A stretch of 64,000 nt of DNA from Coriolopsis trogii (Eukaryota; Basidiomycota; Agaricomycetes; Polyporales; Polyporaceae): assembly GCA_020543525.1 (NCBI GenBank), contig JAHYIO010000006.1:1860001-1924000 (forward strand), read 5' to 3'. Positions within the stretch are counted from its first letter, which is position 1, and every line of letters begins with the position of its first letter. The translations under genes and the position numbers were made by a program. The notes beneath the pieces were generated by a model. The model had not been told where the DNA came from and made no database searches. It saw only the letters and a program-made list of their open reading frames with translations. Shown piece after piece: positions 23,835 to 34,019 of this stretch.

Positions 23835-25503
23835 ATGCTGTCCTCCACGTCCCTGAGCTCAATTGCGATCGCGCTCAGTGCAATTCCTTATGTCGCCGGA
23901 TCCGCCATAGTCCGCAGAGACTCGACAACGTGCGAGACCATTGAGGCCACAACCTCAATCAAGGTCACCCACCCCATCGACATCGCGTACACCTCCGAGA
24001 ACAACGAGTACTGGTGCGCACGTCTTCAGTGTCCGCTACAGTCGATCATCATTCTCTGGGCTGATGTTCGGGCTCCGCTTACTCAGGTCGGCTGACTGCA
24101 CCAACCTCAAGCCCGAGTGCATCATCTTCCCGACGACCGTCGACGAAGTGTCTGCGATCGTCAAGATTCTCAACCAGAACAACGAGACATTCTCCGTAAA
24201 ATCTGGCGGACACAACCCAAACCAGTACTTTGCAAGCATTGATGGCGGTCCCCTCATCGCGACCAAGGAGCTCAACGAGGTCATCTACGACGCCGCCTCA
24301 AACACCATCCGCGTTGGCCCCGGTAACCGCTGGGAAGACATTCACAAGGCCCTCGACGGCACCGGTGTCACTCCGGTCGGTGGTAGGATAGGAAATGTTG
24401 GCGTGGGTGGATACATGCTTGGTGGTGAGCTCATTTGACCCGTCGCAAACATATCGTGTTCAAACAGAGCGCTAGGTGGTTTGAGCTTCCTCTCCTCCCA
24501 GTACGGTTGGGCCGCCAACAGCATCGTTGAGGCCGAGGTCGTGCTGGCCGACGGCTCAGTCGTCACTGCATCGGCCACCGAGAACACTGATCTCTGGATG
24601 GCCCTTCGTGGAGGAGGTGCTAACTTCGGTATCGTGACGGCGTACACGCTCGAGGCGCATCCAATTGGAGATGTGTATGGCGGCAACCTAATCTACACCG
24701 CCGACAAGGTTGATGAAGTCCTCTCCGCCATCTACAACTTTACGGTCAACTACCCCGATTTGAAGGCTGGCATCATCCCCACGGCTGAGCTTACCGCCGG
24801 GACACTCATCGACATCTTCATCCTCTTCATCTTCTACGATGGGCCCACGCCTCCACCGGGTGTCTTTGACGAGTTCCTCAACATCGGCCCCGGCATCAAC
24901 AACCTAAAGACGCGCTCGTTTGCTGACCTGTTAACGTACAACAATTGGGCGGTCCTGCACGGATCCGTCTACAGCATTGCGACTGAGACCACCACGCTTC
25001 CCTCCAACACGACGCTCACCGCGGACGGAAGGCTCGCGGGGCCCCTCTACCTCCGTCAGCAGTATGACCACTGGAAGAACACCGCACTCTCCATCATCGC
25101 CGGCATCCCCTCCCTCGTCGCGAGCGTCGCGTTCCAGCCGTTCCCCACCCAGATCGCCGCCGCTGCAAAAGCGCGCGGTGGGGATATCTACGACTTTGAC
25201 GACGACGTGCACCGCATCATCTTCGAGTACGACTATTCGTACCTCCTCCCCTCGCACCGCGACACAGTCGACGAGGCGAACCAGAAGCTCTACAATGGCG
25301 CGCGCGACCTCGTCCAGCAGGGCATCGCGAACGGAACGCTGCCCGACGCGTACCTGCCTCTGTTCATGAACGACGGGTACTACCGTCAGGACTTCTGGGG
25401 CCGTCTCAAGCCCGAGCGCCGCGAGCTCGCGCAGAAGGCGCAGGCTCAGTACGACCCCACCGGCTTCTGGACGTCTCGGACGGCGGGGGGTTTCAAGCTG
25501 TGA
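23835..25503 (+). CDS. Secreted FAD-linked oxidoreductase (BBE/VAO-like)
   Basis: Three exons, 23835..24013, 24087..24424 and 24476..25503, give 514 residues. A signal peptide is evident (MLSSTSLSSIAIALSAIPYVAG). The FAD-binding PCMH domain spans about residues 65-240 (PTTVDEVSAIVKILNQN, SVKSGGHNPN, VGVGGYMLGGGLSFLSSQYG, ALRGGGANFGIVTAY). The C-terminal berberine-bridge segment ends YDPTGFW. The His of SGGH, which in this family attaches FAD covalently, is kept. The Cys used for the second bond in bicovalent members (GxCxxVG-type position) is absent here (NVGVGGYM). This suggests single covalent attachment. Such secreted enzymes oxidise sugars, alcohols or secondary metabolites; the substrate is not predictable. 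There are several N-glycosylation sequons. No biosynthetic neighbours are seen. Confidence 0.93.
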
Positions 25504-26120
25504 TTCTCTGTTTTCGCATGTTGGACTAGCATGGACCGGTTTCGTTATCCTGTGCGCGCACTGTCCCACCTCGCCCACGCGTCTCGCTCGTAACGGAAAT
25601 TTTCTCGATGTTGTGTACGTGTCGTTGCGTATGTTTTGCGTATGTCTTCTTCTGCTGCCGAGGGTTCTGGTGATGCTCTTGTGTCACCTGCGCGCAGTGC
25701 TTTGCGCCGGACTGTGGACAAATGGGGTTAGCACGTGTTTGTCGAGATTTGGTGTATTGTCGCATCGTTCAACATTTCCGAACATCGCGAGAGTCGGTGG
25801 CAGATGGCACCATGGCAACACTCAGCGTTGGAAGAACTGACATTTGTGCAGTCGATTTCTCCCCTGATTTGCTGCAGGTGGCAGGTCTGATCGGCGCATG
25901 TCTATGCAAAGCTTGCTCCTCAGCGAGCGGTCTTCGTGCCGTAACCTCCATGCAAGACTTTGCATGATTCTACCATCCCCCTGGCTCTCGTACATAACAG
26001 ATTATGTGCTAATCCCAAACTGGGAAAGAGAATTCTGGCTACTACGTATACGAGGAGAGACACGGTACTAAGCACTCTTTGATTGAACGGATTGCACTTA
26101 CCACTGCGTTCTCTATCTAG
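25504..26120. other. Oxidoreductase 3' flank up to the retrotransposon
   Basis: Contains the oxidoreductase 3' UTR and unannotated DNA. It ends at the retrotransposon target duplication AACGG (26121-26125). Confidence 0.5.
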
Positions 26121-26125
26121 AACGG

Positions 26126-26435
26126 TGATACGACCGCGACGTGGTCACCCGAAAGAGGAAGGCGGGGCAAAGTACCAGCTCGAACTGAGGTCGATAACCC
26201 CAGTTCTCGTGGTATATATATTCACATAAGTCTCCGGGATAAGCCCGGGAATGTACCTAATTATAACCATAAGTAACATAGTAAGTAGCTTGGCATAGCA
26301 GGTGATAAGCGATCGAAGACATGTGAGTAGCTTATCAGTAAGTATGGCATAAGTGGCGGCATATGTAAAGGTCAAATGATATTCAGCATAGGGGCATAAT
26401 GGGTCATATGGGCGACTATGTCTTGTCTCGTAACA
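26126..26435 (-). repeat. 3' LTR of the retrotransposon
   Basis: 310 bp, TGTTACGAG...GTATCA in element orientation. It is intact, without the insertion found in the partner LTR. Confidence 0.95.
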
Positions 26436-26450
26436 AATACCCCCTTCTCA
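26436..26450 (-). other. Polypurine tract
   Basis: In element orientation TGAGAAGGGGGTATT directly precedes the 3' LTR. This is the plus-strand DNA primer site expected at this position. Confidence 0.85.
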
Positions 26451-26462
26451 AGAATCGTGTCC

Positions 26463-28315
26463 TCACGATTCCGGAATGTAACCTAAGGTCCAAACAGTTC
26501 TATAGTACATAGTATTTGATTTCTGCCATCTGTTCCACCTTCTTGTCCAATGATTCCATACACCATCACTATCGTTCCATACACAATCACTGCTATCATA
26601 CAAACGAACAAGTCTGGAGTGGGGTGCTATCCTAATGGTGGGCATACGAGGAGCTGAAGGATTCTGAGTATGGAATTGGTCAATGAGAGATTTACTAGAC
26701 TTGAGGAGATCAATGCGCTTCTCCCATGTATTCTCTGACCGGGGTTTGTCCTTCCATTTCACTAAGTATTGTAGACCACCGCATACTACTTTTGAGTCCA
26801 GAATTTTTTCAGGCACAGGAGCAGTAACTGTAACATCTGGGGCTGTGACTTCCATTCTGGGCTGATTGGGAAAAGTAGGTGGATGGGCAGGAGAGAGCAG
26901 TACTTCATTGAAGACAGGGTGGATTGCTTTCCATTGTTTAGGAAGTTTCAGACGGTATGCGCTAGGACCAATCTTCGCTTGAATCTGGAAAGGTCCATAT
27001 CGCTTGTCTTCCAACTTCTTATTGGGTCTTTCACTAGCTATGTGAAAGGAGTCCAATAGAACCCAGTCTCCAACTTTGTAGTCAACAGACTCTCTGCGGT
27101 GTCTATCATACTTTCGCTTCATAGCTTCCTTGGCTATCTGTAAAGATGCCGAGGCCTGCTGTGAAATGTCCTTCATTCTATCTGCAAACTGCTGAGCAGA
27201 CTCTGCAGCTACAGGTCTCCTAGTCTCCACACCAGTGAAGGCATTATGTCCATGGGTCATGTAGAATGGAGAGAAGCCAGTGGCTGAGTGCTTTCTGTTC
27301 CGATATGCAAACATCACCAAAGGTAACCAGTCAGCCCAGTCATCTTGACGATGGTTCACAAAGATACGAAGGTAATTCTCTATCTCTTGATTAATCCGCT
27401 CGGTCTGCCCATCAGTTTGAGGATGGTAGGCAGTGCTTGGGTTTCCTTGGATACCCAGCTTTCGATACAGATCACGAATGAATGCAGAGACAAAGATTGA
27501 ACCTCGATCTGAGAACACACGGTGGGGCATGCCATGGTTTGCATATACATGTTTGATGAACAGATTAGCCCATCCTTCAGAGGATAACTGGTCTGTACAG
27601 GGAATGGCAATGAAGTCCTTAGATTTCATATCCACAATGACCAGAATGGCATTGTTTCCATGAGAATCTGGGAGATGGGTGATCATATCGACAGAGATGT
27701 ATTCCCAGTTATGCTCAGGAATAGGATTAGGGTGCAGCGGTGCAGCGCGAGGTCGATGGTCAATTTTTGACTTCTGGCATATAGCATATCCTTTGACATA
27801 GTCACGAATGTCTTTGCGCATGGATGGCCACCAGTAAGATCTAAAAATCAACTCTTGTGTTTTTTCATGACCTGGATGTCCAGCGCTCACTGAGTCATGA
27901 TGTGCTGCTATTATACGTCCCTGAAGCTCTCTGTCATTAGGTACTACCAATTTCCCCTTCCTGTAGACAAGACCGTCCTCGGTCTTCTCAAAATCCCCAT
28001 TTACACCAAGTGCTTTGATGACAGATTCATCAAGATGGTCTGCAAGTCTGAGACAGTCTTTCTGAATATTGTCTGTGCCATCAATAGTCACAGGTCTGAA
28101 CCATTCAGGCTTGAGCATAGTAATATCATCATTTGCACCATCTCCAATGTCATGATCTGGACGACGAGACAGTGCATCTGACTTGCCCATGGTTCTACCT
28201 GGCTGATGTATGAGCACAAAATCATAATCTTGTAAGGTGACAACCCAGCACGCTTGACGAGGATTCAGACGTTGTGGTTTCCTGAAGTATTCAAGATTCT
28301 TATGGTCTGTATGAA
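26463..28315 (-). pseudogene. Retrotransposon pol: RNase H end, integrase, chromodomain
   Basis: The open frame continues RNase H (HTDHKNLEYF, the connection to LNPRQACWV) and then encodes integrase. The zinc-binding part is HH...H then YAIC, where the usual first Cys of CxxC is Tyr. The catalytic triad is visible in the SVDMI, SDRGS and GQTERIN contexts. A chromodomain (LQYLVKWKDKPRSENTWE) ends the protein; in chromoviruses it targets integration to heterochromatin. The frame is separated from its 5' part by the MITE at 28316-28630. Confidence 0.9.
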
Positions 28316-28630
28316 TAGGGACTGGCACGGGTATACCCGCGGGTGTCCAGGCCAAGACCCGTACCCATACCCACGAAAAACCCGTACCCGCAGGTCGGGT
28401 ACGGGTTTCTCGCGGGTACGAAACCCAACCACAGGTTCACGGGTTTGACCCATACATATGCCCTCAGAACTCACCAATGAAAGGCTTAAACGCCTGGAGG
28501 GGGGAATGAAACCCGTACCCGCGCGGATACGAGTTTTCATACGGGTCGGCCGAGAGGTACCCACACCCGTACCCGTACGGGTACAGGTATCAAAACCCAC
28601 GCGGGTCTGGCAGACCCGCGTTTTTCCCTA
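28316..28630. mobile_element. hAT-type MITE inserted in pol, 315 bp
   Basis: It is flanked by a perfect 8-bp duplication TGTATGAA (28308-28315 and 28631-28638). Both ends begin TAGGGA when read inward. Clusters of CCCGTACCC/GGGTACGGG lie near both ends, as expected of hAT subterminal transposase sites. It has no coding capacity. It interrupts the polyprotein between RNase H and integrase. Confidence 0.85.
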
Positions 28631-29285
28631 TGTATGAATCTCGAACTTCTGTTTGGCTCCTTTCAGGAAATGACGCCATTCATCCAATGCGCTCATGAGG
28701 GCTAACATCTCACGATCATAGATTTCATAGTTGTGCTCTGCAGGTGATAGGGATTTGGAGAGGAAGGCTATAGTACGCCACTGGCCATTCTGTTTCTGTG
28801 AGAGCTCTGCTCCAATCGCATACTTAGAAGCATCACATTCGACCCTGAAAGGATCATCATCATTTGGAACAGCGAGCACTGGGGCAGATGTAATCGCTGT
28901 CTTGATCCTATCAAAGGCTTCCTGTTCTGTTTCTGTCCATCTCCAGTCCACAAGCCCTGTCAATCTATTCAATGGTGCAGCGATCTTGGAGAAGTCTCGA
29001 ATGAACCGCCGATAGAAGTTTGCGAATCCTAGGAATCCCTGTACATCCCGTTTACATTTGGGAGTAGGCCAGGCTGTAACACCAGCGACCTTAGCAGGGT
29101 CCATTTTGACTATTCCAGGAGCAATGATGTGTCCAAGGTACTCGGTCTCCTGTACTTCAAATTCGCACTTCTCTGGTTTCACCGTCAACTTGTTTTCTCG
29201 CAAGATCTGTAGCACTTGTCGAACAATTGACCGATGCTCTTTTAGGGACTCTGAGAAGATCAGGATGTCGTCGAGGTAAACGATG
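28631..29285 (-). pseudogene. Retrotransposon pol: RT active site to RNase H
   Basis: The frame begins within the RT palm at VYLDDILIFSES (the YxDD catalytic motif), then RT thumb (KLTVKPEKCEF, YLGHII), the RNase H-like part (VECDASKYAIGAEL, SKSLSPAEHNYEIYDREMLA), and stops in the MITE. It is out of frame with the upstream protease-RT frame because of a small deletion at about 29283-29287. Confidence 0.9.
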
Positions 29286-30378
29286 ATAATCCAAAGAACA
29301 TGACGAGAGGTTCATATAAGCCACGGTTGGTGATGAACGCAGCTTTCTCTTCGTCGCCTTCCTTCATACGTATGTTATTGTAACCCCAACGAATATCTAA
29401 CTTGGTAAAGTACTTCGCACCCTTGAGCTTGTCCAAGAGCTCAGACATAAGCGGTAACGGATATTTGTTTTTCTTTGTCATGTCATTCAGCTTCCGATAG
29501 TCCTGGACTGGTCGGAGCTTTCCATCTTTCTTTTTGACAAAGAAGAACGGTGCGCCCCAAGGCGACTTAGATGGTCTTATCCGTCCGGTGCGAAGATTCT
29601 CTTCCAAGAAAGCATCTAAAGCATCCTGTTCATCTAGTGTCATAGGGTATATCTTCCCGCAGTAAGGCTTAGCATCAGGGAGTAGCTCAATGACATGATC
29701 ATAGGGACGATGCTCAGGTAGTGTGTTAAACACATCCTCGGCAAATACATCCTCATAATCTCTGTATGGCTCTGGCACAAGCTCTTCAAAGGTTCGCTTC
29801 CCTTTTGCCTGACTCTGTTCAATAGCTATCTCCATTGCAACAGAGGTCTTAGCCCTGACATGCACTGCATTCAGATATTCCCGACGAGACTTTAGATATG
29901 ACGAGGTATTCAGCATAAATACATGTTCACCCTCATCTATGACACGCTGACATGTTGAAGGACACCGGTTGAATTCTATCGTCTTCTTTTGCCAGTCAAT
30001 TGAGGGGTTGTGATGATATACCCACTCATGGCCTAAGAATAGATCTGATTTTCCAAGATCTGTGACGAGAAATTCAATCTGTTCACGGTGATCTCCAATG
30101 CGTAGCCACAGAAGTACATAATGGGTGATAGATCCACCAACGTTCGGAGTGCCATCAGCATTGAACACTGGTACTGGCTTCTCGAACGGGTGCATGGTAA
30201 GCCGAGCTCGTCGTACAAAGTCCCGATGAACACATGATCCCGTACAGCCCGTGTCCAACAGCCCAATCATGTCCGTCCTCTCGCCCGTCTCTGGGTTCTC
30301 AATGGAGAGCGGTACGTCCATTTGGCGCCTAGCACCGGACCCGCGGACCACTCGGAAATACCGAGGGCCCACCCTCAT
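29260..30378 (-). pseudogene. Retrotransposon protease and 5' part of RT
   Basis: The aspartic protease region carries the DTG active site (GLLDTGCTGSCV) and LFLGHEW. The RT fingers and palm follow (FFVKKKDGKLRPVQDYRKLN, YPLPLMSELLDKL, FTKLDIRWGYNNIRM). The frame ends abnormally after the conserved MFFGL: the TNSPATFQ-like block expected next in Ty3/Gypsy RTs is missing. This copy therefore cannot make an active RT. Confidence 0.9.
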
Positions 30379-30689
30379 GATAGGGAAAGCATTTGTCTTA
30401 TAGTCTATGTTGTCCGCCGCACGCGAACTGGTTTTTTTGATGTTTTTTGGGGGGTATGGGGTTTATTGCGAACATTGTGACTACTAGTACAAGCAGATGA
30501 AGAAACTAAAGAGGAATTAAGCACCGGTTTAGACCGCCGGCCGCGCTCGTTAAGAGACGCCTCTTCGGTGTGAGTCTCGGACCGAGTCAAAGCCGGAGAT
30601 GTCGAAGATGAAGATGAGATGGAAATGGATGCCGGCAGAAGAGAAGAGATAACGGTCGGTTCGGAGACGGAGCACTCAGAGGTGTCGAC

Positions 30690-32155
30690 GTCAGAATGAT
30701 TGTCGAGGACAGAGAAACGATTGAAAGTTGAGATGGGAGAATAATGCAAGTGCGAGAGATGAGACGGCGGGGAGAACGTACGTGCGGCTACGCTTCCCCA
30801 AGATCGAAACCCTGTGCTGCGAAGTCCTCCGGGTCTTCGGCAGCGAAGAGGCGTATGGCCTCGATGAACTCGTCGCGCGAGTCCTGCTCTTCCCACATAC
30901 GTCGTACGCGCTGCTGTTGCGCGCTGCGGTTGGGGATGTGCCATGGCGACTGGCACGGACCGGCCTCGGACTTCTTCTTACCGCACTTGACACATGCATG
31001 GTCGAGGTCCATCGGCTCGCCGCGGCCGCCGTACGTGATGCCGGTGCCGTCGCATCGAGTGGAAGTGAGAGGCGGAGGCGGAGGCGGAGGAGGTGCGGGC
31101 GGAGGTCGAGTGGAGGTGGTTGTTGTAGTGTGTGTGTGTGTGTTGTGGAAGTGCGCGGTGGTTGTGCGGCAGCATGGGACGTGGTCGTCGCACCGCGAAC
31201 GATCTGACCCTTGCGCCAGAAGGTGTCGATCGCCTTGATGCGCTTCTTCCAGTCGTCATAGTCGGTTGGCTCGTTGCCGGAGGCGTAGATGGTCTGCGTA
31301 ATGTTGGATCGAGTGTTGCGCTGAAGGATGTCAATGACGTGTGCGTCGGAGGTTTTGAAACCGGCTTGGTTGACAAGCTCCTCGAAGTCCTGGAAGAACT
31401 CGTTGGCCTCGCGATTGCCCATGTAGCAATGTTCGAGGTGGGCCTGCGCGGTCTTCGCCAGGTTCGGATCAACGAAGATCTTGTCTACTTCGTCCCAGAA
31501 GGCGGTCGTCATCGCGAACGACCAGCTGCCGGCCTGGTGGTGCTTCTTGGTGAAGGCCTGCCGCCAGCGTTTGACGCGCTCGCCTCGGACGAACGAGACA
31601 ATCGTAGTGATTGCTCGATTCTTGTCCATGCCTCCCACGTAGAGCTGTACTTGTTGCTTCCAGGCGTCGTAGGGCCTTGGAGTTGGCTGAAGAGTGTTTT
31701 GATCGCCGCGTCGATGTAGGCTTGCGTAGCCGCATCGAGTGGTGCCGCCATCGCTCTTGTTGCTCGAGAAGTTTCGGGTGTGGTGCGGAGAGTAGCGGTC
31801 GGATTGGTAGCGAAGCGGGTGGTGGCGGTAGTGTGCGGGCGGGTGATGCGGGTGTAGGGGGATGATGTGTCGAGACGTCCAATGTAGGTGGTGTTGTCGT
31901 CGTAGCGGTGCGGGCAGGTGGTCTCTCTGCACGCGCTGAAGTCGTCGGTGTTGGTGTTGAAGTGGTAGTCTCGGTTGAGTCGGACGTGTCGGACGTGGAA
32001 CGCGCCAGCACAAGGCCAAGTGGCGGGAGGGGAGGGGGATGATCGATTGGAAGAGGGGGAATGGGCGACGGGGCGCGTGATGCGCTCGCCGAGAGGATCG
32101 GACTGGGCTCGGGCGGGAATAGCTCCTCCAACAGACTATCGTAGTCGCAGTCCAT
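30690..32155 (-). pseudogene. Retrotransposon gag, frameshifted
   Basis: Gag-like sequence is spread over three frames: a start MDCDYDSLLEELFPPEP (32155) with a Pro-rich tail; MAAPLDAATQAYIDAAIK (31751); the capsid-like part YDAWKQQVQLYVGGM, ERVKRWRQAF, NREANEFFQDFEEL; and a zinc-knuckle-like CVKCGKKK...GPC...WH near 30990. A frame change sits near 31685 and another in the Pro/Arg-rich low-complexity run near 31080-31120. At least two shifts inactivate it. Confidence 0.8.
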
Positions 32156-32834
32156 GAAACTAACCGCTCCACCGTCTTGTGCACGGTGCGCCTGCGATCG
32201 AGGTATTTAATCTCGATCCGGACAAGAAAGTGGGGATGGACGTGAAGAATCCGCCGGGACAGCACCCGGGGGCTCGGATTCAACAGCGGTCGTAACGTGC
32301 CTGCCTCAAAAGGCTGACTGACACGTGGAATACAGGGGAGCTAAGCAGAACGTAGAGTAGTTAGCAAAAGATACAGAAACTATACACGATACCGTAAAAT
32401 GCCAATAGGCGAATGTAAGGTAAGGCCGGGAAGGGTGGTGAGGTGCCGCGCTGCCGGGAAGTTGTCGTCCGGTGGTGCGGAGAGAAGAGAGGTCGACTAG
32501 AGTGGCGGGAGAGGTGAGGAGGGGAGTGCGAGACCGGGAAGTGTCGTCCGGAACGCGATGTCGGAGGTTGGTTGAAAAGTGTCGGAGTCGGCGCCTATCG
32601 CTGAACACCAGCGACGACGCGAAGGAATGTGTCGGCTAGAGAGGAAAGAGGTAGAGTCGGAGCGTGTGGACGCCCTCGAGCCCGCTAGATACCACGGACG
32701 CGAGGGGAAAGGGGAAAGAGGTGAGTTCAAGCTAATGATACGACCGTGACGTGGTCACCCGAAAGAGGAAGGCGGGGCAAAGTACCAGCTCGAACTGAGG
32801 TCGATAACCCCAGTTCTCGTGGTATATATATTCA

Positions 32835-33260
32835 TAGTAGGGCCGCTGGGCACACCTGGATTACGTAGGTATTGTACTGAATAAATCGCCAGATTGAGAG
32901 GCGCGCATCAGTCGGGCTTGCGCCCTCCTTCAACGCGCGCAAATGGCAGCATGAAGTCCGAAGAGTGGGGGCTCTCAGGTAGTCATGGAGGTCACCCGTG
33001 ACATGCAAGAAAGTGTGCTGTTACCGTCACTTTGCAGAGTGACTTTTGCCCCCTCCTGAGTGTAACGCCGTGATATGACGGATGTGACGTACACGTGAAG
33101 CGTGATGTTACCGTCACTTTGCAGAGTGACTTTTCTGCTCCTTTTTCTCTGTGTAACGCCGTGATATGACTGATGTGACCCGCACGCGAGCGTGATGTTA
33201 CCGTCACTTTGCAGCGTGATTTCTCCCCCCTAAACCTCGGCTTACTTCGTAATCCAGGAA
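32835..33260. mobile_element. 426-bp insertion in the 5' LTR with internal tandem repeats
   Basis: It is absent from the partner LTR, whose sequence is continuous across the site. Near its ends lie inverted copies of CTGGATTACG (32857-32866) and CGTAATCCAG (33248-33257). The right half has three 87-90-bp units. There are no coding frames. The class is unknown; a MITE-like element is likely. Confidence 0.75.
33000..33235. repeat. Three tandem units of about 87-90 bp
   Basis: GTTACCGTCACTTTGCAG begins at 33020, 33107 and 33197. The units also share GTGTAACGCCGTGATATGAC and the GTGAC/GTCAC inverted motif. They lie inside the LTR insertion. Confidence 0.85.
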
Positions 33261-33476
33261 CATAAGTCTCCGGGATAAGCCCGGGAATGTACCTAATTAT
33301 AACCATAAGTAACATAGTAAGTAGCTTGGCATAGCAGGTGATAAGCGATCGAAGACATGTGAGTAGCTTATCAGTAAGTATGGCATAAGTGGCGGCATAT
33401 GTAAAGGTCAAATGATATTCAGCATAGGGGCATAATGGGTCATATGGGCGACTATGTCTTGTCTCGTAACAAACGG

Positions 33477-34019
33477 TGCGAAACACAGAACTCTGCGATA
33501 CGTATCCCTAGTCATGGAACTCCCACTATTGTTGAATCGCGGGGGCAGCAGGCATCGGGCTAGCATTGTATATATTTCCACTACGATGGCTGCGAGTTGG
33601 GGACTACATGAAGGGATACGTCATTCAACTTTCGAATCTAGATCTAAGTCTACATTGCTAGTGGCCCAGTACTAGGGTTTGAGCTTGGTATGTCAGAGAC
33701 ATTCGCTGCAAACAGGTCAAGTATGCTGCTTCACGCTCGTGCAGTGACTCTAAGCCGTTGTGCATCACCGTGCTTGCCACCTACTTTGTGACACCGGTTT
33801 TGTATGCGCGAATCCATTTACGAGCGTTTACGACGCGTGGCGACGTGCTGCCTTCCGCGTTATCGATTCTGCATCCTTCGCCAGTACCACCATCGTCCCC
33901 GAAAGTGGCTTACAAGTGGGTGAAGATTACATCTACTGGGTTCATTTTGCACATTCTTCCTGTATAGCCGCATGGATGTCATACTCGGGCTTCCTAGTGC
34001 ATCGCGGGTTAGCACTGGC
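33477..34019. other. Stretch between retrotransposon and F-box copy C
   Basis: One plus frame (33760-34113, with VYDAWRRAAFRVID and VGEDYIYWVHFAHSS) is not recognised and may be fortuitous. No RNA gene is seen. Confidence 0.35.

Larger units (their letters stand above)
26126..33471 (-). mobile_element. Ty3/Gypsy chromodomain LTR retrotransposon, nested and inactivated
   Basis: The element is read on the minus strand. Its 310-bp LTRs start TG and end CA; both flanks carry the 5-bp target duplication AACGG (26121-26125 and 33472-33476). Domain order is gag, protease, reverse transcriptase, RNase H, integrase, chromodomain, which defines a chromovirus. The LTRs differ by one base in 310 by eye (C at 26137, T at 32747), apart from a 426-bp insertion in the 5' LTR. 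The coding part carries gag frameshifts, an RT deletion, a hAT-type insertion after RNase H and a lost zinc ligand in integrase. No canonical primer-binding site is recognised after the 5' LTR. It is a dead or trans-mobilised copy. Confidence 0.95.
32736..33471 (-). repeat. 5' LTR of the retrotransposon, interrupted
   Basis: It matches the 3' LTR over 310 bp but contains a 426-bp insertion (32835-33260), just after the tatatatattca block. Confidence 0.95.

Noticed and set aside
24931..25578. 215-codon minus frame in the oxidoreductase 3' exon
   Set aside because: It is antisense to a clear FAD-oxidoreductase exon and has no recognisable domain.
32700..32735. Primer-binding site after the 5' LTR
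   Set aside because: TTAGCTTGAACTCACC follows the LTR in element orientation but matches no tRNA end I can vouch for, so it is not annotated.
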